From positions 1 through 64,000 of the forward strand of contig CANKBJ010000003.1 in the NCBI GenBank assembly GCA_947479905.1: DNA of 64,000 nt. The letters run 5' to 3'. Position numbers and translations under genes: made by a program. Below, in pieces: positions 10,130-21,735 of this stretch (position 1 is its first letter; the number at the start of each line of letters is the position of its first letter). The notes beneath the pieces are model-generated. The model was not told the origin of the DNA. It saw nothing but the letters and a program-made list of their open reading frames with translations, and did not search any database. The DNA is from Bradyrhizobiaceae bacterium (GTDB lineage Bacteria > Pseudomonadota > Alphaproteobacteria > Rhizobiales > Xanthobacteraceae).

Positions 10130-11110
10130 CTATTTATATTTATCGTCTTTATCGAGATAACCCGTCACATACTGCCCGACGGCTTTCTCAAGCGGGGTGA
10201 AGCCGGCGTTATAGCCGGCGCGGCGCAGATTCTCGATGCTGCTTTGCGTGAAATACTGGTACTGGCCGCGAATGCCCTCCGGCATGTCGACATAGTCGAT
10301 GTTCGGGGCGCGGCCGAGCGCCTTGAACATGGCCTCGATCATGTCGCGGAAGCTTTCCGCCTGACCGGTGCCGACATTGAAAATGCCGTTGACCTTGGGC
10401 GTGTCGATGAGCCAGCGGATCACCGCGACGACGTCGTCGACATAAATGAAATCGCGGCGCTGCTCGCCGTCGCCAATACCGTCGCGGTGCGACTTGAACA
10501 GCTTGACCGGCGCTCCCGCCTTGGCGCCGGCGAAAACCTTCGACAGCACGCTGGCCATGGCGCCTTTGTGATATTCGTTCGGGCCATAGACGTTGAAGAA
10601 CTTCAGCCCGGCCCAGTGCGGCGGCATTTTCTGATTCTTGGCGACGCGGTCGATGAGCGCCAGGTCGAACAGGTGTTTGCTCCAGCCGTAGAGGTTCATC
10701 GGCTTCAATTGGCGCAAGGCGGCCGGCGCATTGTCGTCGGCAAATCCCTGCTCGCCTTCGCCATATGTGGCGGCGGACGAAGCGTAGATGAACGGCGTTT
10801 GCGTTTCGGCGCACCAGTCCAAGAGGCGCAGCGACAGGCGGAAATTGTTCTCCATCACCAGGTCGCCGTCCCGGGCGGTGGTGTCGGAAATCGCGCCCAT
10901 ATGGATGACGGCGGTGAGCTTGCGGCCGTCGAGCCAGCGGGTGAGGTCGGAAGGCGGCACGAAGTCGGCGATCTGGCGCTTGGCGAGGTTGCGCCATTTG
11001 GCCTCGTCGCCGAGCACGTCGTTGACGACGACGTCGGTCCGGCCCGCCTCATTGAGGCTGGCGACGATATTCGAGCCAATGAAGCCAGCGCCGCCGGTAA
11101 CCAGAAACAT
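10130..11110 (-). CDS. hldD: ADP-L-glycero-D-manno-heptose 6-epimerase
   Basis: 326 aa; MFLVTGGAGFIGSNIVASLNEAG, FFNVYGPNEYHKGAMASV, NVGTGQAESFRDM, typical HldD. Confidence 0.95.
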   Translation of the reverse strand: MFLVTGGAGFIGSNIVASLNEAGRTDVVVNDVLGDEAKWRNLAKRQIADFVPPSDLTRWLDGRKLTAVIHMGAISDTTARDGDLVMENNFRLSLRLLDWCAETQTPFIYASSAATYGEGEQGFADDNAPAALRQLKPMNLYGWSKHLFDLALIDRVAKNQKMPPHWAGLKFFNVYGPNEYHKGAMASVLSKVFAGAKAGAPVKLFKSHRDGIGDGEQRRDFIYVDDVVAVIRWLIDTPKVNGIFNVGTGQAESFRDMIEAMFKALGRAPNIDYVDMPEGIRGQYQYFTQSSIENLRRAGYNAGFTPLEKAVGQYVTGYLDKDDKYK

Positions 11111-11319
11111 GCCCGCCCTTGCCGCCCCTTTTTGCGATCCCGCTTAAAGCTTTGCCCCAGTCCACGCGGCGGTGCAAATGGCCGCCCGCCATCTGGCGCA
11201 AAGGCTTCAGAAAACGGTAAAAATCCGGCTGGACAGGCCGCAGTGACGCGGGTTAACGCCTGCCCGACACGGCCAGCCTCTGCTGGGCGCCTCCGATTGG
11301 CGGCGGGCGCCTTATTAAA

Positions 11320-11343
11320 ATGAACCTAGATTCTAATAAATGA
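11320..11343 (+). CDS. putative 7-codon leader ORF (MNLDSNK*) overlapping the waaF start by ATGA
   Basis: atgaacctagattctaataaatga; TGA 11341-11343 overlaps ATG 11340-11342. Near-duplicate of the waaF start region. Confidence 0.35.
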   Translation: MNLDSNK

Positions 11344-12395
11344 ACTTAGATTCAGAAAATTCTGCGCGGCCCGTCCTTATCGTCCCCTTCGTATGGATCG
11401 GCGATTTCGTCCGCTGCCATTCGGTGGTGCGCCTGCTGCGCGAGCAGAACCCGGGCCGGCCGGTGGATATGGTCTCCAGCAGCCTCTGCGCGCCGATCGC
11501 CGACTACATGCCCGGCGTTCGCAAGGTCATCATCAGCGACCAGCCGCGCAAGCGCCTCGGCTGGGCGATCCAGCGGGATCTGGCCGGAAGACTGCGCCGG
11601 GAGGGTTACGGCCAGGCTCTGGTGATGTCGCGCAAGTGGAAGGCGGCTTTGGCCCCGTATCTCGCCGGCATCCCGCTGCGCACCGGTTTCGCCGGCGAGG
11701 CCCGTTTCGGCCTGTTGAACGACATCCGCTGGGGCGAGCGGGCCTTGCCCCGCATGATCGACCAGATGGGTGCGCTGGCGCTGCCAAAAGGCGCTTCCCT
11801 ACCCGCCGATTGGCCGCTACCAGCCCTCAAGGTGGCGGCTGATGAACTGGCGCTGTGGCGGCAGCAGCGCGGCCTGCCCGCCGATGGCCGTCCGGTTGTG
11901 ACCCTGTCGCCGGGCGCGGTCGGGGCGGGCAAAGCCTGGCCGCCGGGCCATTATGCCGAGCTGGCGCGGGCGCTGGCGCAGGATGGCGCGTCGGTCTGGG
12001 TCCTCGGCGGCCCCGGCGAGACCGCGACGGCGCAAATGATCGCCGAGGCTGGCGGCCCCCATATCCGCGACCTGACCGGCACCGACCTGCGCAACGCCAT
12101 TCTGGCGCTGGCCGCGGCGGACGCCGCCGTGACCAACGATTCCGGCCTGATGCATATTTCGGCCGCTCTCGGCACGCCGACCGTGGCAATTTTCGGCCCG
12201 ACCAGCCCCTGGCACTGGAAGCCGCTCAACCCCGTCGCCGCCATCCTGGAGCCGGAAGGCGACACGGAATCCCGCCTGCGCGCCCGGACCCTCGGCAACG
12301 ACGCTGTCAGCCACCACCGGACCGCCGATGTCGCTGTCCACAGCGTCCTGGAGGCGGTGCGGGCCGTGCTTGCGGGTCCGGCCCGGGGCCGTTAA
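11340..12395 (+). CDS. waaF: lipopolysaccharide heptosyltransferase II
   Basis: 351 aa GT9; VLIVPFVWIGDFVRCHSVVRLLRE and TNDSGLMHISAALGTPTVAIFGPTSPWHWKPL. Confidence 0.88.
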   Translation: MNLDSENSARPVLIVPFVWIGDFVRCHSVVRLLREQNPGRPVDMVSSSLCAPIADYMPGVRKVIISDQPRKRLGWAIQRDLAGRLRREGYGQALVMSRKWKAALAPYLAGIPLRTGFAGEARFGLLNDIRWGERALPRMIDQMGALALPKGASLPADWPLPALKVAADELALWRQQRGLPADGRPVVTLSPGAVGAGKAWPPGHYAELARALAQDGASVWVLGGPGETATAQMIAEAGGPHIRDLTGTDLRNAILALAAADAAVTNDSGLMHISAALGTPTVAIFGPTSPWHWKPLNPVAAILEPEGDTESRLRARTLGNDAVSHHRTADVAVHSVLEAVRAVLAGPARGR

Positions 12396-12476
12396 CGCAA
12401 CCGACGGGCGCAAGCCTGACGGGGCTTGCCTTTCGTGCTATCAAATCGTCGCTTTCTTCAAGGACCTCGATCCCGC

Positions 12477-13481
12477 ATGGCCAACGCTCGAACCGCCGAT
12501 TTGAAGAGTGCAAAGGCGCAGGCCGCGATTGACAGCGCGCTGCGTACGCTTGACGCAGAGCGCGGCGGCGTCGAGGCGCTGATCGCGGCATTGCGCGACG
12601 GCCTCGGCGGGCAGTTCGCGGCGGCGGTCGACCTGATCCGCGCCGCGCAAGGCCGCGTCATCGTCACCGGCATGGGCAAGTCGGGTCATGTCGGCAACAA
12701 GATCGCCTCGACGCTTGCCTCGACCGGCACACCGGCGATGTTCGTGCATCCGGCCGAAGCCAGCCACGGCGACCTCGGCATGATCGCCAAAGGCGACGTC
12801 ATCCTGGCGCTGTCATGGTCCGGCGAAACCGCCGAACTGAAAAACCTCACCGACTATTCGCGCCGCTTTCGCATCGGCCTGATCGGGATGACGGCCAATC
12901 CGGAATCGACGCTCGGCAAGACCGCCGATGTCGTCTTGACGCTGCCGCAGGCGCGCGAGGCCTGCCCGCACAACATGGCGCCGACCACGTCGTCGCTGAT
13001 GCAGCTCGCGCTCGGCGACGCGCTGGCGATCGCGCTTCTCGAAAGCCATGGTTTCACCGCGCTCGACTTCGGCATGCTGCATCCCGGCGGCAAACTGGGC
13101 GCGCTGCTCAAGACCGTCAGCGATTTCATGCATACCGGCGAGCAGGTGCCGCTGGCGCCGCTCGGCACGAAAATGTCGGACGCCATCCTGCAAATGTCGG
13201 CCAAGGGCTTCGGCTGCGTCGGCATCACCGATGCGCAAGGCGCGCTGGTCGGCATTATCACCGACGGCGACTTGCGCCGCCATATGCGCAACGATCTGCT
13301 CAATGCGCGGGTCGACGAGGTGATGACCAAGGCGCCGAAGACGGTGCGGCCGGATCAACTGATCTCGGAGACTTTGGATATTCTCAATTCGATGAAGGTC
13401 ACCGCGCTGTTCGCGGTGCAAGCCGGCAAACCGGTCGGCGTCATCCACGTCCACGATCTGCTGCGCGCCGGCGCCGCCTGA
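12477..13481 (+). CDS. kdsD: D-arabinose-5-phosphate isomerase, KpsF/KdsD family (SIS + 2 CBS)
   Basis: GRVIVTGMGKSGHVGNKIASTLASTGTPAMFVHPAEASHGDLGMI, then CBS domains. Start set to M at 12477 rather than 12426. Confidence 0.93.
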   Translation: MANARTADLKSAKAQAAIDSALRTLDAERGGVEALIAALRDGLGGQFAAAVDLIRAAQGRVIVTGMGKSGHVGNKIASTLASTGTPAMFVHPAEASHGDLGMIAKGDVILALSWSGETAELKNLTDYSRRFRIGLIGMTANPESTLGKTADVVLTLPQAREACPHNMAPTTSSLMQLALGDALAIALLESHGFTALDFGMLHPGGKLGALLKTVSDFMHTGEQVPLAPLGTKMSDAILQMSAKGFGCVGITDAQGALVGIITDGDLRRHMRNDLLNARVDEVMTKAPKTVRPDQLISETLDILNSMKVTALFAVQAGKPVGVIHVHDLLRAGAA

Positions 13482-13494
13482 GCCGAACGCCCGC

Positions 13495-14082
13495 TTATTT
13501 TTCCTTCTGCGTCAGCACCCGCTCGATGCGCCGGTCGGGCACCAGCCACATCAAGGCGACGAAAACATAGATGGCTTCGGCGATCCATTGATTGACGAAC
13601 AGCGCACACGCGATAGCCACGGCGTACAAGACTACCGACAATTTGCCCTTGGTGTCCTTGCCGACCGCCTTGGCCAGCACCGAACCGGCGCCGTCGGCGT
13701 GAATGATCACGCCGGTCAAAATCCAGTAGGCGACGCCGGCCATCATCAGGACGCCGCCGTACAGCGCGGCCGGCAGCGCCGCGAAATGATTTTCGCCCAT
13801 GAAGCCGGTGACGAACGGGAACAGCGACAGCCAGAACAAGAGATGCAGATTGGCCCACAGCACGCCGCCGGTGACATGTTTGACCGTGTGCAGCAGGTGA
13901 TGGTGGTTGTTCCAGTAGATGCCGATGTAAATGAAGCTCAGGACATAGCTGAGGAAAACCGGCAGCAGCGGCTGCAAGGCGGCGAGGTTATCGCCATGCG
14001 GAACTTTCAGTTCCAGCACCATGATGGTGATGATGATGGCGAGCACGCCGTCGCTGAAAGCCTCTAACCGTGTCTTTGGCAT
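13495..14082 (-). CDS. TMEM175-like (DUF1211) membrane protein, putative K+ channel family
   Basis: 195 aa from M at 14082: MPKTRLEAFSDGVLAIIITIMVLELKVPHG; FSD motif and TM pattern. The 300 aa track ORF is an upstream extension. Confidence 0.82.
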   Translation of the reverse strand: MPKTRLEAFSDGVLAIIITIMVLELKVPHGDNLAALQPLLPVFLSYVLSFIYIGIYWNNHHHLLHTVKHVTGGVLWANLHLLFWLSLFPFVTGFMGENHFAALPAALYGGVLMMAGVAYWILTGVIIHADGAGSVLAKAVGKDTKGKLSVVLYAVAIACALFVNQWIAEAIYVFVALMWLVPDRRIERVLTQKEK

Positions 14083-15032
14083 CAGTCTTTGCCTGTTGTC
14101 TGCCACGCCGCGATGACCTCTTCGACGCCGGGCGGCGCGCCAAGCGCGCCCAGCACCGTGAGCGGACCATTGCCGACCGGCTTGGTCAACTCCGGCTGGC
14201 TGCCGGTAAAGATCGCGACCAGCGGCACGCCGAGCGCCGCCGCCAGATGCAGCAAACCCGTATCGACGCCGACGACGCTGTGCGCGCCGCCGATGAGTTG
14301 CGCGACCCGATCGAGCGGCGCGCGATCCGGCACGCGCGCACCCGGCAGGCTGGCTGCGATCCGTTCGGCACGCGCGCGCTCGGCCGGCGTGCCCCAAGGC
14401 ACCACGACCTCAATGCCCTGCCGCTGTATCGCGCGGCCAAGCGCGATCCAGTTGTCGGCCGGCCATTCCTTCTGTGCCTGCGCGGTGGCGTGCAGCAGCA
14501 CGGCATAAGGCTTGCCGGATTTTTCAAACCGCGCGCGGTTGAGGCCGAAGTCTGGCTTGCCTTGCGGCGTGTAGCCAAGCGCCAGACCGGTGAGAATGCG
14601 GTTGCGTTCCACCGCGTGCAGGTCACGGCTGACCGTGTGGCGCACATCGTAGAAAGCCGCGGCCAGCGGCTCGCGGATGCTGCCGGCGTCATAACCATGC
14701 CGCGTGCCGCGCGCGATGCGCGCCAGTATGCCGGTGCGCAGCAGACCTTGTGTGTCGATTATCGTTTCATAGTCGACGACGCGGAGGGCGCGCAGGCTCC
14801 CGGCGATCTCGGACCATATCGCAGGTCCATACCAGGATTTGCGCCAGCGCCGCGACGCCACCGGCACCACGGCATCGACCGCCGGGTGCAATCGTACCAA
14901 TGGCGCGAAGGCCTCCTCGACCAGCCAGGCAAAACGCGCGGCCGGGCGCGCCGCGCGCGCCTCGGTCAAAGCCGGCATGTGATGGATCACATCGCCGAGG
15001 GAAGATGTCTTGATGAAAAGGATGTCGGGCAT
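14082..15032 (-). CDS. waaC: lipopolysaccharide heptosyltransferase I
   Basis: MPDILFIKTSSLGDVIHHMPALTEARAARPAARFAWLVEEAF…GVDTGLLHLAAALGVPLVAIFTGSQPEL. Stop overlaps the start of the TMEM175-like gene. Confidence 0.9.
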   Translation of the reverse strand: MPDILFIKTSSLGDVIHHMPALTEARAARPAARFAWLVEEAFAPLVRLHPAVDAVVPVASRRWRKSWYGPAIWSEIAGSLRALRVVDYETIIDTQGLLRTGILARIARGTRHGYDAGSIREPLAAAFYDVRHTVSRDLHAVERNRILTGLALGYTPQGKPDFGLNRARFEKSGKPYAVLLHATAQAQKEWPADNWIALGRAIQRQGIEVVVPWGTPAERARAERIAASLPGARVPDRAPLDRVAQLIGGAHSVVGVDTGLLHLAAALGVPLVAIFTGSQPELTKPVGNGPLTVLGALGAPPGVEEVIAAWQTTGKD

Positions 15033-15172
15033 TATCGAGACGTTGGCGGTTAACGACAATCATATACCGGTCATTAACAACGACCGCCATAACCCCGGCC
15101 TTGAGCCGGCGGTTATAATGACTTTTTTTGCCGGCGGGCCGCTAAATGGCCTAGACCCAGTCGGGGGCAGTA

Positions 15173-16171
<999 letters not shown>

Positions 16172-16292
16172 TCCGCTTTTTTATCGGCAATTGCCTTGAA
16201 AAACGCCGCCGTCCCGGGCATGCGTTTGGACGTCCTTGGGGCCATCCCCAAGCGCGCTTGACGCGCCATAATCAATGCCCGACAGAGGGCGG

Positions 16293-18107
16293 ATGACCGA
16301 ACCCAAGCCGCCACTATCCGACGACGAACGCTACCGCGCCTGGCCCCTGGTCAAACGGCTGTTGACCGAACAGGGCCTGACGCATTGGCGCAAATACGCC
16401 GTGGCCTTCGTGCTGATGGCGATTTCGGCCGGCTGCACGGCGATGAGCGCCTATCTGATCGGCGACGTCATCAATCAGGCTTACATCTATCGCAATCTCC
16501 CCGCTCTCATCGTGCTCGGCGGCGTCACCGCTCTGCTGTTCACCGGCAAGGGGCTGGCGACCTATGGCCACACCGTATTGCTGTCACAGATCGGCAACCG
16601 CATCGTTGCCAACAACCAGCGCGCGGTGTTCTCTAAACTGCTGAGCGAAGGCCTCAGTTTTTTTTCCGACCGGCACTCGACCGAATTCATCGCCCGCCTC
16701 AGCGCCGGCGCCACGGCTGCGACGCAGGTCATCAATTTGCTGATCACCTCGCTCGGCCGCGATCTGTTGTCGTTGATCGGATTGCTCACCGTCATGGTGG
16801 TGCAGGACCCGCTGATGTCGTTCTTCAGCCTGGTAGTTGCGCCGCCGGCGTTTCTGGTGCTGCGCAAGATGATCCGCCGCATCTACAAGATCGGCCGCAC
16901 CCAGTTTCAGGGCGGCACGCGCATTATCGAGACGCTGCAGGAAACGCTGCAGGGCATCCGCATCGTCAAGGCCTTCACGCTCGAAGACATCATGCGCCAG
17001 CGTTTCGACGCCAATGTCGCGGCGGTCGAACACGAGGCCAACAAGATGGCGCGCGTCGCCGCCCGCGCCTCACCGCTGATGGAAACGCTCGGCGGCATCG
17101 CCATCGCCATCGCCATCACCTATGGCGGCTATCGCGTGCTCAATACCGGCGCGACGCCGGGGCAGTTCTTCTCGTTCATCACCGCGTTCCTTCTGGCCTA
17201 TGAGCCGGCGAAGCGGCTGGCCCGGCTGAACATCGAACTCAATGGCGGCCTCGTCGGCGTGCGCATTCTGTTCGAGGTGATCGACGGTCCACCGAGCGAG
17301 CCGATCGATACAGGTATGCCTGACCTGACGATTGTCTCGCCGCGCCTGGAATTCGACGACGTGCATTTCGCCTATCGCGGCGATCAGGCGGTGCTGCGCG
17401 GCATGTCGTTTGTCGCCGAACCCGGCCGGCTGACCGCGCTGGTCGGCCCCTCCGGCGGCGGCAAGTCGACGGTGTTCAATCTGCTGCTGCGCTTCTACGA
17501 CGGCGAACACGGCAAGATCACCATCGACGGCCATGACATCCGCAAGGTATCGCGCCGCTCGCTGCGCCAGCATGTCGCCTATGTCGGACAGGACATCTTC
17601 CTGTTCCGTGGCACGATCCGCGAGAACATCGCCTTCGGCAAACCAGGCGCCAGCGAGGACGAGATCGTCGCCGCCGCCAAGGGCGCCTATGCGCACGACT
17701 TCATCATGCAGTTCCCGCTAGGTTACGACTCGCCGGTCGGCGAGCACGGCCTGCAATTGTCCGGCGGCCAGCGCCAGCGCATCGCCATTGCCCGCGCGCT
17801 GATCAAGAATGCGCCGATCATCCTGCTGGACGAGGCCACCGCCGCGCTCGATTCGGAAAGCGAATTGCAGGTACGCGAGGCGATGGAGCATCTGTTCGAG
17901 GGCCGCACCACATTGGCCATCGCGCACCGCCTGCATACGATCTCGCATGCCGACCGCATCTATGTGATCGAGGACGGTCACATGACCGAGTCCGGACGGC
18001 ACGACGACTTGCTGGCCGAGGGCGGCCGCTACGCCGCGTTCTACGGTCTGCAGCTCAAGCAGCAGGAGCCGCGGCAGCCTTCGCCGGCTTTGGTCTCCCC
18101 CACCTAG
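16293..18107 (+). CDS. ABC transporter, fused TMD-NBD exporter (MsbA-like)
   Basis: TMD then NBD with GPSGGGKSTVFNLLLRFYDGE, LSGGQRQRIAIARALIKNAPIILLDEATAALD. Confidence 0.9.
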   Translation: MTEPKPPLSDDERYRAWPLVKRLLTEQGLTHWRKYAVAFVLMAISAGCTAMSAYLIGDVINQAYIYRNLPALIVLGGVTALLFTGKGLATYGHTVLLSQIGNRIVANNQRAVFSKLLSEGLSFFSDRHSTEFIARLSAGATAATQVINLLITSLGRDLLSLIGLLTVMVVQDPLMSFFSLVVAPPAFLVLRKMIRRIYKIGRTQFQGGTRIIETLQETLQGIRIVKAFTLEDIMRQRFDANVAAVEHEANKMARVAARASPLMETLGGIAIAIAITYGGYRVLNTGATPGQFFSFITAFLLAYEPAKRLARLNIELNGGLVGVRILFEVIDGPPSEPIDTGMPDLTIVSPRLEFDDVHFAYRGDQAVLRGMSFVAEPGRLTALVGPSGGGKSTVFNLLLRFYDGEHGKITIDGHDIRKVSRRSLRQHVAYVGQDIFLFRGTIRENIAFGKPGASEDEIVAAAKGAYAHDFIMQFPLGYDSPVGEHGLQLSGGQRQRIAIARALIKNAPIILLDEATAALDSESELQVREAMEHLFEGRTTLAIAHRLHTISHADRIYVIEDGHMTESGRHDDLLAEGGRYAAFYGLQLKQQEPRQPSPALVSPT

Positions 18108-18232
18108 CGCAAGCCTGACTATCCCTGATACGCCTTGTCCGGCACTGGATAATGCGATACCGGAAGGCCACTAAAACCGGGCCAAAACGGCCTTTTCACC
18201 CTCGTAAACCTGATATTCAAAGGCAAAATCCC

Positions 18233-18934
18233 ATGAGCGCGGACTACGTTATTCCTGCGCCGCCGCAGCCCGTCCTCGCGGTTGCCGGCACGTCGAAGAC
18301 CTATCCGGTCCGCCGCATCTGGTGCGTCGGCCGCAACTACATCGAGCACATCCGCGAAATGGGCCAGGACGAGCGGCTGCCGCCGTTCTATTTCGCCAAA
18401 TCGGCCGACATGATCGTGCCGGACGGCGGTACCGTTCCTTATCCGTCGCTGACCAAGGACATGCACCACGAGGTCGAACTCGTCGTGGCGCTGAAGTCGG
18501 GTGGCCGCAACATTCCGGCCGACAAGGCCAATGACTGCATCTATGGCTACGCGGTCGGCATCGACCTGACCCGGCGCGACCTGCAGATCGCCTCGCGCGA
18601 CCTGAAGCGACCGTGGGAAGTCGGCAAGGCCTTCGACCACTCGGCGCCGTGCGGCGCGATCAAGCTAGCCACCGAGACCGGCCACCCGAAGAAGGGCAAG
18701 ATCACCCTGTCCTGCAACGGCAAGGTCCGTCAGGACGGCGATCTCGATCAACTGATCTGGAACGTGCCGGAAATCATCGCCGACCTGTCCAAGATGGTCG
18801 AACTGGCCGCCGGCGACATCATCATGACCGGAACGCCGGCCGGCGTTGCCGCCTGCGTCGCGGGCGACAAACTGGAATGCGCGGTCGAAGGCATCGGCAC
18901 GCTGACGGTGACCATCGGACCGGCCCTGAAATAG
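18233..18934 (+). CDS. fumarylacetoacetate hydrolase family protein
   Basis: MSADYVIPAPPQP…GRNYIEHIREMG…MHHEVELVVALKSGGRNI…GDIIMTGTPAGVAACVAGD. Confidence 0.92.
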   Translation: MSADYVIPAPPQPVLAVAGTSKTYPVRRIWCVGRNYIEHIREMGQDERLPPFYFAKSADMIVPDGGTVPYPSLTKDMHHEVELVVALKSGGRNIPADKANDCIYGYAVGIDLTRRDLQIASRDLKRPWEVGKAFDHSAPCGAIKLATETGHPKKGKITLSCNGKVRQDGDLDQLIWNVPEIIADLSKMVELAAGDIIMTGTPAGVAACVAGDKLECAVEGIGTLTVTIGPALK

Positions 18935-18942
18935 CCGGCCGG

Positions 18943-18989
18943 ACGCAAAATATGACGGCCGGCGGATGGAACCGCCGGCCGTTTTGCGT
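18943..18989. terminator. bidirectional intrinsic terminator-like hairpin
   Basis: acgcaaaa…acggccggcgg-atggaa-ccgccggccgt…ttttgcgt: 11-bp GC stem flanked by A and T tracts, downstream of the FAH gene. Confidence 0.75.
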
Positions 18990-19075
18990 TGTTAACGATT
19001 TGATAACGGCACAGGCCGCATTCTTGGCTGCCGGGGTTTCAGACTTTGTCTGGCAACCCGCAAGGATTTGGATCG

Positions 19076-19300
19076 ATGGGCCAGGTATTCAGAACACTGC
19101 CGCGTCCCGCGTCGCTTGTCGCGGACGCCGCGCGCATGGCGGAAAGCGTCCTGCAATACTCGCCCGCGACCGACGCCGAAGCCCTCAAGCTTCTGCGCGC
19201 GAGCTTTCCGCACTGCCCATTGAGCATGCGGGTCGCCGCGCTCGATTTGCTGATGCGCCGCCAGCGCCGCGTCAACGGCCGCGGCTATCTTCCACGCTAG
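19076..19300 (+). CDS. small hypothetical protein
   Basis: ORF MGQVFRTLPRPASLVADAARMAESVLQYSPATDAEALKLLRASFPHCPLSMRVAALDLLMRRQRRVNGRGYLPR; no family recognised. Confidence 0.5.
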   Translation: MGQVFRTLPRPASLVADAARMAESVLQYSPATDAEALKLLRASFPHCPLSMRVAALDLLMRRQRRVNGRGYLPR

Positions 19301-19301
19301 A

Positions 19302-20005
<704 letters not shown>

Positions 20006-20006
<1 letters not shown>

Positions 20007-20731
20007 TATATGTCCTCCGCCCCGAGATACGAATCGATGACCGCCTGATCGCGCACCACATCCGCCGGCGCGCCCTCTGCAATCGACGCGCCGTGATGCA
20101 GCACCAGAATGCGCCCCGCCAGCGCCATCACCGCGCGCATGACATGTTCGATCAACAGGATAGTCAGACCGCTGTCGCGGTTCAGCTCCTTGAGGATGGA
20201 AACAATGCGGTCGGTCTCGGTCGGCCGAAGTCCCGCCATCACCTCGTCGAGCAGCAGCAGCTTCGGATCGGTGGCGAGCGAGCGGGCCACTTCCAGCCGC
20301 TTGCGGTCGGGCAAAGTCAGCGAGGAAGCGCGCTGCGAGCGCTTGTCGTAGAGATCGAGTCGGCGCAGCACCTCATGCGCATGCGCGCGCGCTTCGATAA
20401 CGTCGTGACGCCGCATCAAGGCGCCGACGATGACGTTGTCCTCGACCGACAGTGCCGGGAACGGCCGCACGATCTGGAAGGTGCGGCCGATGCCGCGCTG
20501 GCAGACGCGATCCGACGACAGGCCGTCGATTCGTTCGCCGGCAAAGGAGATCGTGCCGTTGTCCGGCACATAGACGCCGGCGATCATGTTGAACAACGTG
20601 GTCTTGCCGGCGCCATTCGGCCCGATCACCGCGAAGATGCCGCCTTCCGGCACGTCGAAGCTCAGGCGGTCGACGGCCAGGAGGCCGCGGAAGCGCTTGC
20701 TGATGCCATCGACTTTGAGAAGCGCGCTCAT
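20006..20731 (-). CDS. livG: branched-chain amino acid-type ABC transporter ATP-binding protein
   Basis: MSALLKVDGISKRFRGLLAVDRLSF…GPNGAGKTTLFNMIAGVYVPDNG; start reassigned from 21580 to M at 20731. Confidence 0.9.
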
Positions 20732-21735
20732 TTCTCGCGCTCCGAAAGGCCGATGCGCCGCGACAGCCACGGCCAGATGCCGTCCGGCAAGGCGGCGATC
20801 ACCAGCAGCAGGCAGAAGCCATAGAACACCTGCTTGGCGCCCGGAATATCGATGCCGAGCGCGTGCAGCGCGGCGATCAGCGATTCCGACATGCCGGTCA
20901 GAAGAAAAGCGCCGATGATCGGCCCGAACAAGGTGCCGACGCCGCCGACGATGGGGCCGAGGATGATCTCGATCGAGCGCGAGATGTGAAACACCTGTTC
21001 GGGGAACAGGTTGTTGTAATAGAACGCATAGATGACGCCGGCGAACGACGTCATGGCGGACGAGATCACCACCGCGATCATCTTGTAGCGGAAGGTATCG
21101 ATGCCGGCCGAACGCGCGGCTTCCTCGTCCTCGCGGATCGCCAGCCAAAAATAGCCGATGCGGCTTCGCAGCAGCGCGCGGCAGAACACAAAGGCGAGCA
21201 CCACCGCGACCAGCAAAATGTAATAGAACATCACCGGTTTGCCGCGCAGCAGCCACAGATCGCTTTGCGCGTATTGCGCGACCGGCAGGAACAGGCCGCC
21301 CGATCCCTTGGTCCAGGTCAGATGATCGAAACCGACGCGGGCGAATTCGGCGACCGCGATGGTCAGGATGGCGAAATAGACGCCGCCGACCTTGAAGCGG
21401 AAAGCAAGATAACCGATGAAGGCGCCGGCGAGCCCGGCGATCGGCACCGCCACCAGAAGCCCAATCCACGGGCCGATGCCGAAATGCACATAGAGCGCCG
21501 CCGCCGTGTAGGCGCCGAGGCCGACATAGAGCGCGTGGCCGAGCGACAGCTGCCCGGCGAAACCCATCATGATGTTCCACGCCTGGCCTATATAGGCGAA
21601 GTACAGAATGAGAATGAGCACGGTGAGCAGATAGTCGCTGGCCACCAGCGGCGCGGCGAACAGCCCGACGAGCAGCGCGCCGAGAAGGACCAGCGCGCGG
21701 CGCGAGACATTTTCAAAAAGCCTCGAAAACATCAT
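20728..21735 (-). CDS. livM: branched-chain amino acid-type ABC transporter permease
   Basis: 335 aa; AWNIMMGFAGQLSLGHALYVGLGAY and GGVGTLFGPIIGAFLL. Confidence 0.9.
   Translation of the reverse strand: MMFSRLFENVSRRALVLLGALLVGLFAAPLVASDYLLTVLILILYFAYIGQAWNIMMGFAGQLSLGHALYVGLGAYTAAALYVHFGIGPWIGLLVAVPIAGLAGAFIGYLAFRFKVGGVYFAILTIAVAEFARVGFDHLTWTKGSGGLFLPVAQYAQSDLWLLRGKPVMFYYILLVAVVLAFVFCRALLRSRIGYFWLAIREDEEAARSAGIDTFRYKMIAVVISSAMTSFAGVIYAFYYNNLFPEQVFHISRSIEIILGPIVGGVGTLFGPIIGAFLLTGMSESLIAALHALGIDIPGAKQVFYGFCLLLVIAALPDGIWPWLSRRIGLSEREK

Noticed and set aside
15088-15122. ataacc…ggttat hairpin near the T tract upstream of galE as a terminator
   Set aside because: Stem is interrupted and it lies between divergent genes, where a terminator is not expected.
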